Of a DNA stretch of 9,193 nucleotides, positions 1-5,948 are shown piece after piece. A program made the translations under genes and the position numbers. The number at the start of each line of letters is the position of its first letter. Positions within the stretch are counted from its first letter, which is position 1. The stretch comes from Chitinophagaceae bacterium (GTDB taxonomy: Bacteria > Bacteroidota > Bacteroidia > Chitinophagales > Chitinophagaceae), in NCBI GenBank assembly GCA_003167015.1, contig PMUF01000604.1:1-9193 (forward strand), read 5' to 3'. Below the pieces are notes generated by a model. The model saw nothing but the letters and a program-made list of their open reading frames with translations, ran no database searches and was not told the origin of the DNA.

Positions 1-346
1 AGGATAAAAAAGCGATGATTGCGATGTAACCCGTCAGGCTACTAAAAAATTGCCGGAGTTCTTTTTTGCATACAGCCCACATATACACGAAAATATGCGA
101 TATAATCGTTTTTCAGATATTCTTATTGTGTATCGATCCTTGTTGAGCAGCAGCATGATGCCCCTACAAGACATTTTCAATACATTATAATTAAATAAAT
201 GTGGAAAACTGCGTTAAATTAGATGAGCGGAAAAATGTTTTGTATGAGAGGATTACCTATATTCGCATACTCATTTAGAGCAACCTTCCTAGCGAAAATA
301 TTTAGGGTTTGGTCAATAAAGAAATTCAACCGAAACCAACTGCATG

Positions 347-383
347 AAAAAATCCGCCCATAGTCTGGCGGGTTTTTTGTTTT
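347..383. terminator. Bidirectional rho-independent terminator
   Basis: AAAAAATCCGCC (347-358) pairs with GGCGGGTTTTTT (367-378) over 12 positions, with one T-G wobble and the 8-nt loop CATAGTCT. On the plus strand the stem runs into TTTTTTGTTTT. On the minus strand it ends in ATTTTTT, so it can stop transcription from either side. No plus-strand gene is visible to its left. On the minus strand it would end a transcript that read through the 31-codon ORF, or read through from the desulfurase gene whose stop is 234 nt away. Confidence 0.8.
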
Positions 384-418
384 AGCCCTTTTCCCTTAAC
401 AAGTTGATTATTGCCGGG

Positions 419-514
419 TTAACGGTCATATCTCCACGCCATTGCCGGTCCGCCGTGCAGCTCCGTCCACCGACCGGGGTTTTTCCACCCGGAAAACGGA
501 TCTCCAAAGTCCAT
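419..514 (-). CDS. Possible 31-aa Trp-rich small protein
   Basis: I do not recognise this ORF. It starts at an ATG (512-514), begins MDFGDPFSGWKN, ends AMAWRYDR and stops at TAA (419-421). It has three tryptophans and is rich in Gly, Pro and charged residues, with no signal peptide or membrane segment. It fills most of the only GC-rich part of the left flank, its codons resemble those of the neighbouring genes, and a terminator lies about 35 nt downstream in the right orientation. Against it are its short length, the absence of a clear promoter or ribosome binding site, and overlapping short ORFs in other frames. It could also be a decayed fragment of a longer gene. Low confidence. Confidence 0.2.
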   Translation of the reverse strand: MDFGDPFSGWKNPGRWTELHGGPAMAWRYDR

Positions 515-611
515 CGGGGGGCATCTTCAGGCTTCTTTCTACCCAGTTACCTGATAATCAGTATACATTACTAATATTTATATGACTATATTAACAATAA
601 ATATATTTGTT

Positions 612-1784
612 TCAGGCCAGTTTTGAGGGGCTATTGGCCCTTAATTGGGCCACCGTCCTGGCGATCTGACCCATGGCATATTCTACCTCTTCAGCCGTGG
701 TATATCGTCCCAGCCCCAGGCGCAGGCTGCTATGGGCGAGGTCATCGTCCAGCCCCAGCGCCTTCAGCACATAGCTGGGCTCCATCGAGGCCGAAGTGCA
801 GGCAGAACCGGAAGAGAGCGCTACGTTCTTGCCCAGGCCGGCCAGCAAGGCATCTCCGTCCACACCCGGGAAAGAAATATTAGTCACCAGCGGCAGTCTG
901 TAGTGGCGGCTGCCATTGACTTTGGCCCCTTCAAGCGCCAGCAGCCCCTGTTCGAGCTTATCCCGCAAAGGGCCGATCCGTTGTCTGTCTGTTTCCATCT
1001 CCGCAGCGCATAGCTCGCAGGCCTTCCCGAAACCTACGATGGCCGGGACATTCAATGTCCCGCTGCGCATCCCCCGCTCATGGCCGCCGCCGTCCATCTG
1101 TGCCGTCAGCCGCGCCCTTGGGCCCTTCCGGCGAACGTATAATGCGCCTATTCCTTTGGGACCGTATAGCTTATGGGCGCTAAAGGCCATCAGGTCGATA
1201 CCATCCGCGTTGACATCCACCGGTATCTTTCCCACGGCCTGGGTGGCGTCCGTAAAAAAAAGTATCCCATGGCGGCGGGCAATGGCGCTGATCTCGCGGA
1301 CCGGCTGTATCACCCCGATCTCGTTGTTGGCATACATGACAGCGATCAGTACCGTCTCCGGCCGGATCGCGGCCTCGAGATCCGCCAGGCTGATCAGCCC
1401 GTCTTCATCCACCGGCAGCCAGGTCACTTCCCCGCCCGACTTTTCCAGGTGATGGCAGGTATCCAGTACGGCCTTGTGCTCGGTCACCACCGTAATGACA
1501 TGATTTCCTTTGGCGGCATACATTTCGACGACGCCCTTGATCGCCAGGTTGTCCCCTTCCGTTGCTCCGGAGGTGAAGACGATCTCCTTCGGCCCGGCGC
1601 CGATCAGCCGGGCCACCTGTTCACGGGCCAGTTCAACGGCCTCCTCCGCCTCCCAGCCCAATGCATGGCTGCGGCTGGCCGCATTGCCGAACTTCTGCGT
1701 GAAATAAGGCAGCATGGCTTGCACCACCCGGGGGTCGCAGGGGGTGGTGGAATTATAGTCGAGGTAGACGGGCAGTTGGAGCAT
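612..1784 (-). CDS. iscS: Cysteine desulfurase (IscS/NifS family)
   Basis: This PLP enzyme removes sulfur from L-cysteine, giving alanine and a protein persulfide that feeds Fe-S cluster assembly and thio-modification in the cytoplasm. The 390-aa protein has the full class V aminotransferase fold signature: YLDYNSTTP near residue 7, TEHKAVLDTC with the PLP-stacking His103, NNEIGVIQ near 153, the cofactor-binding D179 and Q182, SAHKLYGPKG with the PLP Schiff-base Lys205, GGGHERGMRSGT near 232, and SSGSACTSAS with catalytic Cys329. The long ACTSAS loop followed by EPSYVLKALG marks the IscS (group I) type rather than SufS. The protein stops shortly after LRANSP, so it lacks most of the C-terminal tail that E. 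coli IscS has for scaffold binding. No iscU, iscA or suf gene is adjacent. The start at 1784 gives the usual N-terminus directly before the first motif. Family assignment is very secure; the exact symbol is less so. Confidence 0.95.
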   Translation of the reverse strand: MLQLPVYLDYNSTTPCDPRVVQAMLPYFTQKFGNAASRSHALGWEAEEAVELAREQVARLIGAGPKEIVFTSGATEGDNLAIKGVVEMYAAKGNHVITVVTEHKAVLDTCHHLEKSGGEVTWLPVDEDGLISLADLEAAIRPETVLIAVMYANNEIGVIQPVREISAIARRHGILFFTDATQAVGKIPVDVNADGIDLMAFSAHKLYGPKGIGALYVRRKGPRARLTAQMDGGGHERGMRSGTLNVPAIVGFGKACELCAAEMETDRQRIGPLRDKLEQGLLALEGAKVNGSRHYRLPLVTNISFPGVDGDALLAGLGKNVALSSGSACTSASMEPSYVLKALGLDDDLAHSSLRLGLGRYTTAEEVEYAMGQIARTVAQLRANSPSKLA

Positions 1785-1804
1785 AGAGGCCTTTTATCTT
1801 GCAA

Positions 1805-1830
1805 CAAAAGTAGGGCTCCCTGAGTTCAAA
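1805..1830 (-). promoter_or_regulatory. Candidate promoter of the desulfurase gene
   Basis: Read on the minus strand, TACTTTTG (1812-1805) matches the Bacteroidota -7 consensus TAnnTTTG perfectly and lies 20 nt upstream of the desulfurase ATG. A TTTG at 1830-1827 could be the -33 element, but the 14-nt spacing is shorter than the usual 17-23. The match to the -7 box is what supports this site. It sits in the 70-bp spacer shared with the divergent histidine kinase gene. Confidence 0.45.
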
Positions 1831-1854
1831 TGTTCTTCCTACTTTAGTGTACGG

Positions 1855-3867
1855 ATGAGAAAAAAGCTAACCTGTCTGCTGCCCGTGCTGGGATGGTTGG
1901 GACTTCTTCTCCAGACCCCTTCCCTGCCCGTGGCGGCGCAAAAGGACACCACGCGGACAGGGCGGACCGTGCCCGCGGCATCCGGCATAGCGCCTCAGCC
2001 CGGCACAGGCGCAGGCGCATCCGACTCACCTCTCCGGACCTATGGCTTCGGGTCAACGCTGGTCATCACCGCCCCTCCATCCTTCCATATCGAGCGGGCC
2101 GCCCTCCCGGACCTGCGGCAGGCGCAGCAAGCCGTTTTCGACCTCCCGTATGACTCTTTCGAAGCCCGGCTTTTCCATGATCCCCGCCCCTACATCTTCT
2201 GGATCCGCTGTACCGTCCGCAATGATTCCGACAGTACGCTGCTGATCGACATCTATAATGCCAGCCTCAACTACACAGATTGCTGGTGGGTTTCACCGGG
2301 ACACCCCGTCAGCCGGGTATCGGGCGGCACGTTACGTCCACCGCTTTCCGGCAGCTCACTGATCGACCGGCAATACAATATCCTTCCGCTGAAAGTACCC
2401 CCCCGCCAGTCGGAAGAGATCTTTCTTGCCCTGCGCCAGAAGACCCGGGTATATGATTTCAACGGATTGCAGCTGTATACTCCGGCTGCATTAGGATCGG
2501 CCTTTGCGGATGACTACCAGGAAAGTCATTCCACCCTCGTCTTCGAGTGGCTGTTCCAGGGATTCCTGCTCTGCCAGATCCTGTATACTTTTTTCCAGTG
2601 GACGATCATCCGCCGGAAAGAATACGGCTATTATCTGGCTTACATGGCGGTGATCGCACTGTACTTCCTCAGCAAATTCGAATCCGACCTGGGCCTGGAC
2701 CTGCTGTTCACACGCCATCCCGTACTCAAAGTCTACCTCAGCAAGACCATGCTGATCCTTCCCTACTTCCTTTACTTCCGGTTCGTCAGGCATTTCCTCG
2801 AGATCCCGGAGAACTATCCGGCCCTGAACAAATGGATCATCCGGGTCGAATATTTTCTGCTGGTCTACCTGGCGGCTGATCTGGCCTATATCCTGCTGAC
2901 CTTCGACCAGGTGGTACAGACTTATGTCTTCACCATGATCCTGCTGCTCGTCTTTGTCACGGCAGCCTCCTTTATCATCTATCTTTTCCGCCACCGCCAG
3001 GCACTGATCTACTATGTGCTGACCGGCAGTCTCTTCGTGGCCATCGGTAATATCCTGGGGCAGGTATTGACTTATTTCCAGGATTATCGTCATATAAGCA
3101 TCGTTCCGGACATTCTCCTTTTGCCTCAGTCGGGCGTAGTGCTGGAGATCCTTTGCTTTACTGCAGGACTGAGCTATAAGAGCCATATGTGGGAAAAAGA
3201 GAAGATCCGCAGCCAGGAACGGCTGATCGATCAGTTGAAAGCCAATGAGCTGCTGCAGTCGAGAATGCAGCACATCCGGAACAAGATAGCGCAGGACCTG
3301 CACGACGACATCGGGTCTACGCTAAGCAGCATTTCCATCCTCAGCGATCTCGCCATGAAGGACGACAGCGGCCGTCATACCCTGGAGACAATGAATGAGA
3401 TCAAGGACAGTTCCATTCTGCTCATGGAAAAAATGGATGATATCGTCTGGAGCATCAATCCCCGTAACGATTCCCTGGAGAACCTCCTGAACCGGGTGCG
3501 CCACTTCGCCACTACGCTCTTCGAGGCGAAGGATATCGATTACCGGATCGACATCCAGAAGAACATCCATGAGGTCAGACTGCCGATGGACTACCGGCAG
3601 CATATCTATCTTATCCTGAAGGAAGCCATCAATAATCTCGTCAAATACGGCCGGGCTACAGTAGCGTCGATCGAAGTAAGATTCGACCATCAGCACCTGC
3701 AGCTGTGCGTGCGGGACAATGGACAGGGTTTCGACCCTTCCGGCCCTTCCAGCGGCAACGGCATTTCAGGCATGTACCGCCGTGCCTCGATGATGAATGC
3801 CCGGGTCACTATCGCCAGTGCTCCCGGCCAGGGGACCTCCATCCAGCTGCAGGTCGATCTTGTTTAA
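1855..3867 (+). CDS. 7TMR-DISM sensor histidine kinase
   Basis: This inner-membrane sensor kinase autophosphorylates a histidine and passes the phosphate to a response regulator, very likely the one encoded 103 nt downstream. The 670-aa protein has a signal peptide (1-29, ending VAAQ), a Pro/Gly/Ala-rich linker (about 38-60), a periplasmic all-beta domain of 7TMR-DISMED2 type (about 65-212, with YIFWIRCTVRND), seven hydrophobic segments between about 226 and 440, a short coiled coil (445-475), a HisKA_3-like dimerisation helix with phosphoacceptor His483 in DLHDDIGSTLSS, and a C-terminal HATPase_c domain: N box KEAINN (589-594), G1 DNGQGF (621-626), G2 GNGISGM (634-640). The usual HisKA_3 phosphatase Gln, four residues after the Asp following His, is Ser488 here. 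The ligand is unknown; DISMED2 domains are thought to bind carbohydrates or other small molecules. The start gives a clean signal peptide; there is no Shine-Dalgarno. Confidence 0.93.
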   Translation: MRKKLTCLLPVLGWLGLLLQTPSLPVAAQKDTTRTGRTVPAASGIAPQPGTGAGASDSPLRTYGFGSTLVITAPPSFHIERAALPDLRQAQQAVFDLPYDSFEARLFHDPRPYIFWIRCTVRNDSDSTLLIDIYNASLNYTDCWWVSPGHPVSRVSGGTLRPPLSGSSLIDRQYNILPLKVPPRQSEEIFLALRQKTRVYDFNGLQLYTPAALGSAFADDYQESHSTLVFEWLFQGFLLCQILYTFFQWTIIRRKEYGYYLAYMAVIALYFLSKFESDLGLDLLFTRHPVLKVYLSKTMLILPYFLYFRFVRHFLEIPENYPALNKWIIRVEYFLLVYLAADLAYILLTFDQVVQTYVFTMILLLVFVTAASFIIYLFRHRQALIYYVLTGSLFVAIGNILGQVLTYFQDYRHISIVPDILLLPQSGVVLEILCFTAGLSYKSHMWEKEKIRSQERLIDQLKANELLQSRMQHIRNKIAQDLHDDIGSTLSSISILSDLAMKDDSGRHTLETMNEIKDSSILLMEKMDDIVWSINPRNDSLENLLNRVRHFATTLFEAKDIDYRIDIQKNIHEVRLPMDYRQHIYLILKEAINNLVKYGRATVASIEVRFDHQHLQLCVRDNGQGFDPSGPSSGNGISGMYRRASMMNARVTIASAPGQGTSIQLQVDLV

Positions 3868-3877
3868 GGCGGGGGCC

Positions 3878-3939
3878 GCCCGATCGGGCCAACGCTCGCA
3901 CAGAGCTCTGCTGCAAAATCCTATGAATATCCGATAGGA
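3878..3939. promoter_or_regulatory. Three palindromes between kinase and regulator
   Basis: The 103-nt gap holds three inverted repeats in close succession: GCCCGATCGGGC (3878-3889, perfect), CAGAGCTCTG (3901-3910, perfect), and TCCTAT/ATAGGA arms (3919-3924 and 3934-3939) around a 9-nt loop. None is followed by a T-run, so they are not a standard terminator. They could be operator sites for autoregulation, or RNA structure tuning regulator expression relative to the kinase. CATATTTG at 3958-3965 is a 7/8 match to a -7 box, but no -33 element pairs with it. Function is inferred only. Confidence 0.3.
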
Positions 3940-3970
3940 AAACCCATCAATAGTCATCATATTTGAAGTT

Positions 3971-4606
3971 ATGATCAAAATCGCCATCGTAGAAGACAAT
4001 CCTGCATTGCGCGCCAGCCTGGTGAGCCTCTTCGACAGGACGGAAGGCATGCGGTGCGTGGCGTCACTGAGCAACCTGCTGAATGTCATCAGCGAGGTGG
4101 GCAGCGCTCTGCCCGATATCATCCTCATGGATATCGGCCTGCCCAATATCTCGGGCATCGAAGGCGTCCGCACGGTCAAAACTCATTTTCCCGCTATCCA
4201 GATCCTCATGTTCACTGTATTCGACGACGACGAGAAGATCTTCGATGCCATCCGGGCGGGCGCCTCCGGCTATCTGCTGAAGAAGACGCCACCTGATGAG
4301 ATCGTCCAGGCTGTTCGCGAACTGTCTCTTGGCGGAGCGCCTATGACTTCCAGCATTGCCCGCCGTGTAATCCAGTCTTTTCAGGCGGCCCCCGCCACCC
4401 TGGTTGAAGACTATCGCCTCACCGTCAGGGAGAACGAGATCCTCTACTCTCTGGTCGACGGTCTCAGCTATAAAAAAATTGCCGGCAAATATTGTGTCAG
4501 CATCAGCACCATCCGTACCCACATCTGCAATATTTACAATAAGCTGCATGTCAACTCCAAAGCCCAGGCCGTAGCCCGCGTGCTCGGCCCCAGGAAGCGC
4601 GGTTGA
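3971..4606 (+). CDS. NarL/LuxR-family response regulator
   Basis: This is a cytoplasmic DNA-binding transcription factor switched by phosphorylation, very probably by the upstream kinase. The 211-aa protein has a receiver domain (1-120) with acidic pocket E8/D9, phosphoacceptor D54 (in LMDIGLPN), switch T82 and K104 (in YLLKK). A linker leads to a LuxR-type helix-turn-helix (about 148-206): LTVRENEIL, then GLSYKKIAGKYCVSISTIRTH, whose second half is the recognition helix, then NIYNKLHVNSKAQAV. All key receiver residues are present and the length is normal for the family. The ATG at 3971 begins directly at the first beta strand (MIKIAIVEDN). The 103-nt gap to the kinase and palindromes within it leave room for separate control. 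Target genes cannot be read from the sequence; the OmpA-like gene is the nearest candidate. Confidence 0.94.
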   Translation: MIKIAIVEDNPALRASLVSLFDRTEGMRCVASLSNLLNVISEVGSALPDIILMDIGLPNISGIEGVRTVKTHFPAIQILMFTVFDDDEKIFDAIRAGASGYLLKKTPPDEIVQAVRELSLGGAPMTSSIARRVIQSFQAAPATLVEDYRLTVRENEILYSLVDGLSYKKIAGKYCVSISTIRTHICNIYNKLHVNSKAQAVARVLGPRKRG

Positions 4607-4633
4607 CCGATCCGGCAGCGCCCGGCGGTTTCT
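4607..4633 (+). terminator. Weak hairpin after regulator gene
   Basis: Immediately after the regulator's TGA, CCG (4607-4609) plus CCGG (4612-4615) can pair with CCGG (4622-4625) plus CGG (4626-4628), leaving a 2-nt bulge and a 6-nt loop. It is followed by TTTCT, a poor U-tract. It may attenuate readthrough from the kinase-regulator transcript into the OmpA-like gene, which has its own promoter just downstream. It is not a strong terminator. Confidence 0.3.
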
Positions 4634-4655
4634 CCAAAATCAGATGTTTATCCGA

Positions 4656-4686
4656 TTGTCCTGCGTTTCTTTTTACTGTCATTTTG
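4656..4686 (+). promoter_or_regulatory. Bacteroidota-type promoter of ompA-like gene
   Basis: TTG (4656-4658), a 20-nt spacer and TCATTTTG (4679-4686) fit the Bacteroidota sigma pattern TTG-N19-21-TAnnTTTG, with one mismatch in the -7 box. The element lies 18 nt upstream of the ATG at 4705, giving a short A-rich leader (about 10-15 nt) without a Shine-Dalgarno. It implies the gene is transcribed independently of the two-component system. Confidence 0.6.
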
Positions 4687-4704
4687 CATCAAACAACAAC
4701 AGAC

Positions 4705-5859
4705 ATGAAACGCCTATCCCTTCTCCTCCTCTGCAGCGCAGCCTGCCTGCTCCTCCGTGCGCAGGTCACCAACCCCGGTCAGGTAGCCCAGAACACGATC
4801 AAAGGACTATTCAAAAAGAAGTCCAAGACCGCCAAAACCGACAGCACAGCCGCGGCCACCGGCGCCCAGGGCACAGCTGCTGCCAGCGCCGCCTCTTCAG
4901 GTCCCGCCACCCTCAAGACTTACTCCAACTATGACTTCGTCCCCGGCGAACAGGTCGTTTTCGAAGATAACTTTACAGACGACCAGGGCGGTGAATTCCC
5001 GGCGCACTGGCGGCTGAATAGCGGCCAGGCCGTCATCAATAAGGTCGATTCAGTGTCTGCATTCTTCCTCACCGAGGGCAACTACGTCCGTGTGGCCCCA
5101 CGCATGAAGACCGAAAAAGACTACCTCCCGGAGAACTTTACCATCGAGTTCGACTTTTATTCGACACCCGGCGCATACAAACCTATGCTGCTATTCACCA
5201 CCAGCGATAAAGAAAGCCGTAATATCGGTTTTGGCACGAGTGTGGAGACCAGCTATTTCCCGCATGACTTCAGCGGGACATTTCCCGGCGACCATGCTCA
5301 TTTCGACGGTCACTGGCATCACGCTGCCGTGATTAAAAAAGGTGTCCAGATCAAATGTTACGTAGACCAGTACCGCGTCATGGTCATGCCGGACTGCGGC
5401 AGCTGCAAGATGAGTTTCGTTGAAGTAGGGGGCATTGGCGGTACGGAGACCCCGATAGTATTTAAGAATTTTCGGATTGCAGAAGGAGGTAATATGAACA
5501 TGATCGGTCAGAAATTCACCGATGCAAAAATCATTACGCACGGTATCAATTTCGATGTCGATAAGGCTGTCATCCGTCCGGAAAGCATGGGTACCCTCAA
5601 TATGATCGTCAACTTGATGAAAACGAATCCGGATGTCAAATTCGAAGTGGACGGTCATACCGATAATACCGGTACTGCTCCGCACAACCTGCAATTATCG
5701 CAGCAGCGTGCCGATGCTGTCAAGGCACAGCTGGTCGTGATGGGTATCGATGCTACGCGGCTGACCACGAAAGGGCTGGGAGATACCAAGCCCATCTCGG
5801 ACAATGGCACCCAGGAAGGGAAGGCGAATAACCGACGAGTCGAATTCGTTAAAATATGA
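4705..5859 (+). CDS. Exported LamG-like/OmpA-domain envelope protein
   Basis: The 384-aa protein is predicted to sit in the cell envelope, with its C-terminus gripping peptidoglycan. It has a signal peptide (1-20, ending LLRAQ) and a Lys- then Ala/Thr/Ser-rich flexible linker (36-68). A beta-rich region (about 84-258, from VFEDNFTDDQGGEFPAHW) resembles a concanavalin A/LamG jelly roll. The C-terminal OmpA-like domain (about 277-383) has GHTDNTG and NLQLSQQRADAV; Asp320 and Arg335 are spaced like the diaminopimelate-binding D271/R286 of E. coli OmpA. The N-terminus has no OmpA barrel. A CGSC motif (231-234) plus Cys218 lie in the jelly-roll region. A longer reading from a TTG at 4603 overlaps the regulator stop but would bury the signal peptide, so 4705 was chosen. 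A promoter lies just upstream and a strong terminator just downstream, so it is probably monocistronic. The ligand of the central domain is unknown. Confidence 0.88.
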   Translation: MKRLSLLLLCSAACLLLRAQVTNPGQVAQNTIKGLFKKKSKTAKTDSTAAATGAQGTAAASAASSGPATLKTYSNYDFVPGEQVVFEDNFTDDQGGEFPAHWRLNSGQAVINKVDSVSAFFLTEGNYVRVAPRMKTEKDYLPENFTIEFDFYSTPGAYKPMLLFTTSDKESRNIGFGTSVETSYFPHDFSGTFPGDHAHFDGHWHHAAVIKKGVQIKCYVDQYRVMVMPDCGSCKMSFVEVGGIGGTETPIVFKNFRIAEGGNMNMIGQKFTDAKIITHGINFDVDKAVIRPESMGTLNMIVNLMKTNPDVKFEVDGHTDNTGTAPHNLQLSQQRADAVKAQLVVMGIDATRLTTKGLGDTKPISDNGTQEGKANNRRVEFVKI

Positions 5860-5905
5860 AGATTGCTCAATGGCCCAATGAAGAGAATGTTGTTTTACAG
5901 TAGAG

Positions 5906-5948
5906 CCGTCGCGTCCCGGAAGGCAGACCCGGGCCGGCGGTTTTTTTT
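5906..5948 (+). terminator. Strong terminator between convergent genes
   Basis: CCGTCG (5906-5911) pairs with CGGCGG (5935-5940), and inside it CCCGG (5915-5919) pairs with CCGGG (5929-5933), separated by a small internal loop. Eight T residues follow (5941-5948). This ends the OmpA-like transcript 47 nt after its stop. The last two T bases are also part of the stop codon (5947-5949) of the convergent secreted-protein gene. In the minus direction the hairpin has no U-tract and would terminate poorly. Confidence 0.85.

Larger units (their letters stand above)
1..611. other. Mostly non-coding left flank
   Basis: This 611-base stretch holds no convincing gene. Bases 1-346 are AT-rich, with stops in all frames and no tRNA, rRNA or repeat array that I can recognise. 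A frame open from the left edge ends at a TAA at 27-29 and could be the last eight codons of a neighbouring gene, but this cannot be shown. A terminator lies at 347-383. Bases about 408-540 are clearly more GC-rich than their surroundings and contain a short minus-strand ORF (419-514). Bases 541-611 are again very AT-rich and form the 3' flank of the desulfurase gene; no hairpin with a T-run lies immediately after its stop. Confidence 0.6.

Noticed and set aside
3..29. Possible last codons of a gene entering from the left edge
   Set aside because: Eight codons before a TAA carry no recognisable signal, and no terminator follows closely.
295..345. tRNA-like or structured RNA before the left terminator (GGTTTGG and CCGAAACC can pair)
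   Set aside because: Only a 7-bp stem with a bulge; there is no cloverleaf, anticodon arm or T-loop consensus.
345..386. A 13-codon ORF starting ATGAAAAAATCC
   Set aside because: Its bases are the terminator stem and T-run; the apparent MKKS start is produced by the A-run.
1173..1823. 216-codon plus-strand ORF opposite the desulfurase
   Set aside because: It is antisense to a gene whose catalytic motifs are complete, and resembles no protein family I know.
1840..1847. TACTTTAG as the kinase promoter -7 box
   Set aside because: One mismatch, no TTG at the right distance, and only 7 bp to the ATG.
2491..3303. 270-codon minus-strand ORF inside the kinase gene
   Set aside because: It is antisense to the transmembrane and coiled-coil part of the kinase, whose domains are all intact; its composition (rich in Gln, Asp, Ile) reflects the reverse complement of membrane-segment codons.
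4064..4549. 161-codon minus-strand ORF inside the response regulator gene
   Set aside because: It is the antisense shadow of a gene with all receiver and helix-turn-helix motifs in place.
4603..4704. In-frame TTG start for the OmpA-like gene overlapping the regulator stop codon
   Set aside because: It would add 34 residues in front of a clean signal peptide. The ATG at 4705 follows a good promoter at the right distance.
4705..4764. Lipoprotein signal (SAAC at residues 11-14) in the OmpA-like protein
   Set aside because: The position -3 residue is Ser rather than Leu, and a hydrophobic stretch ending RAQ continues past the cysteine, fitting signal peptidase I better.
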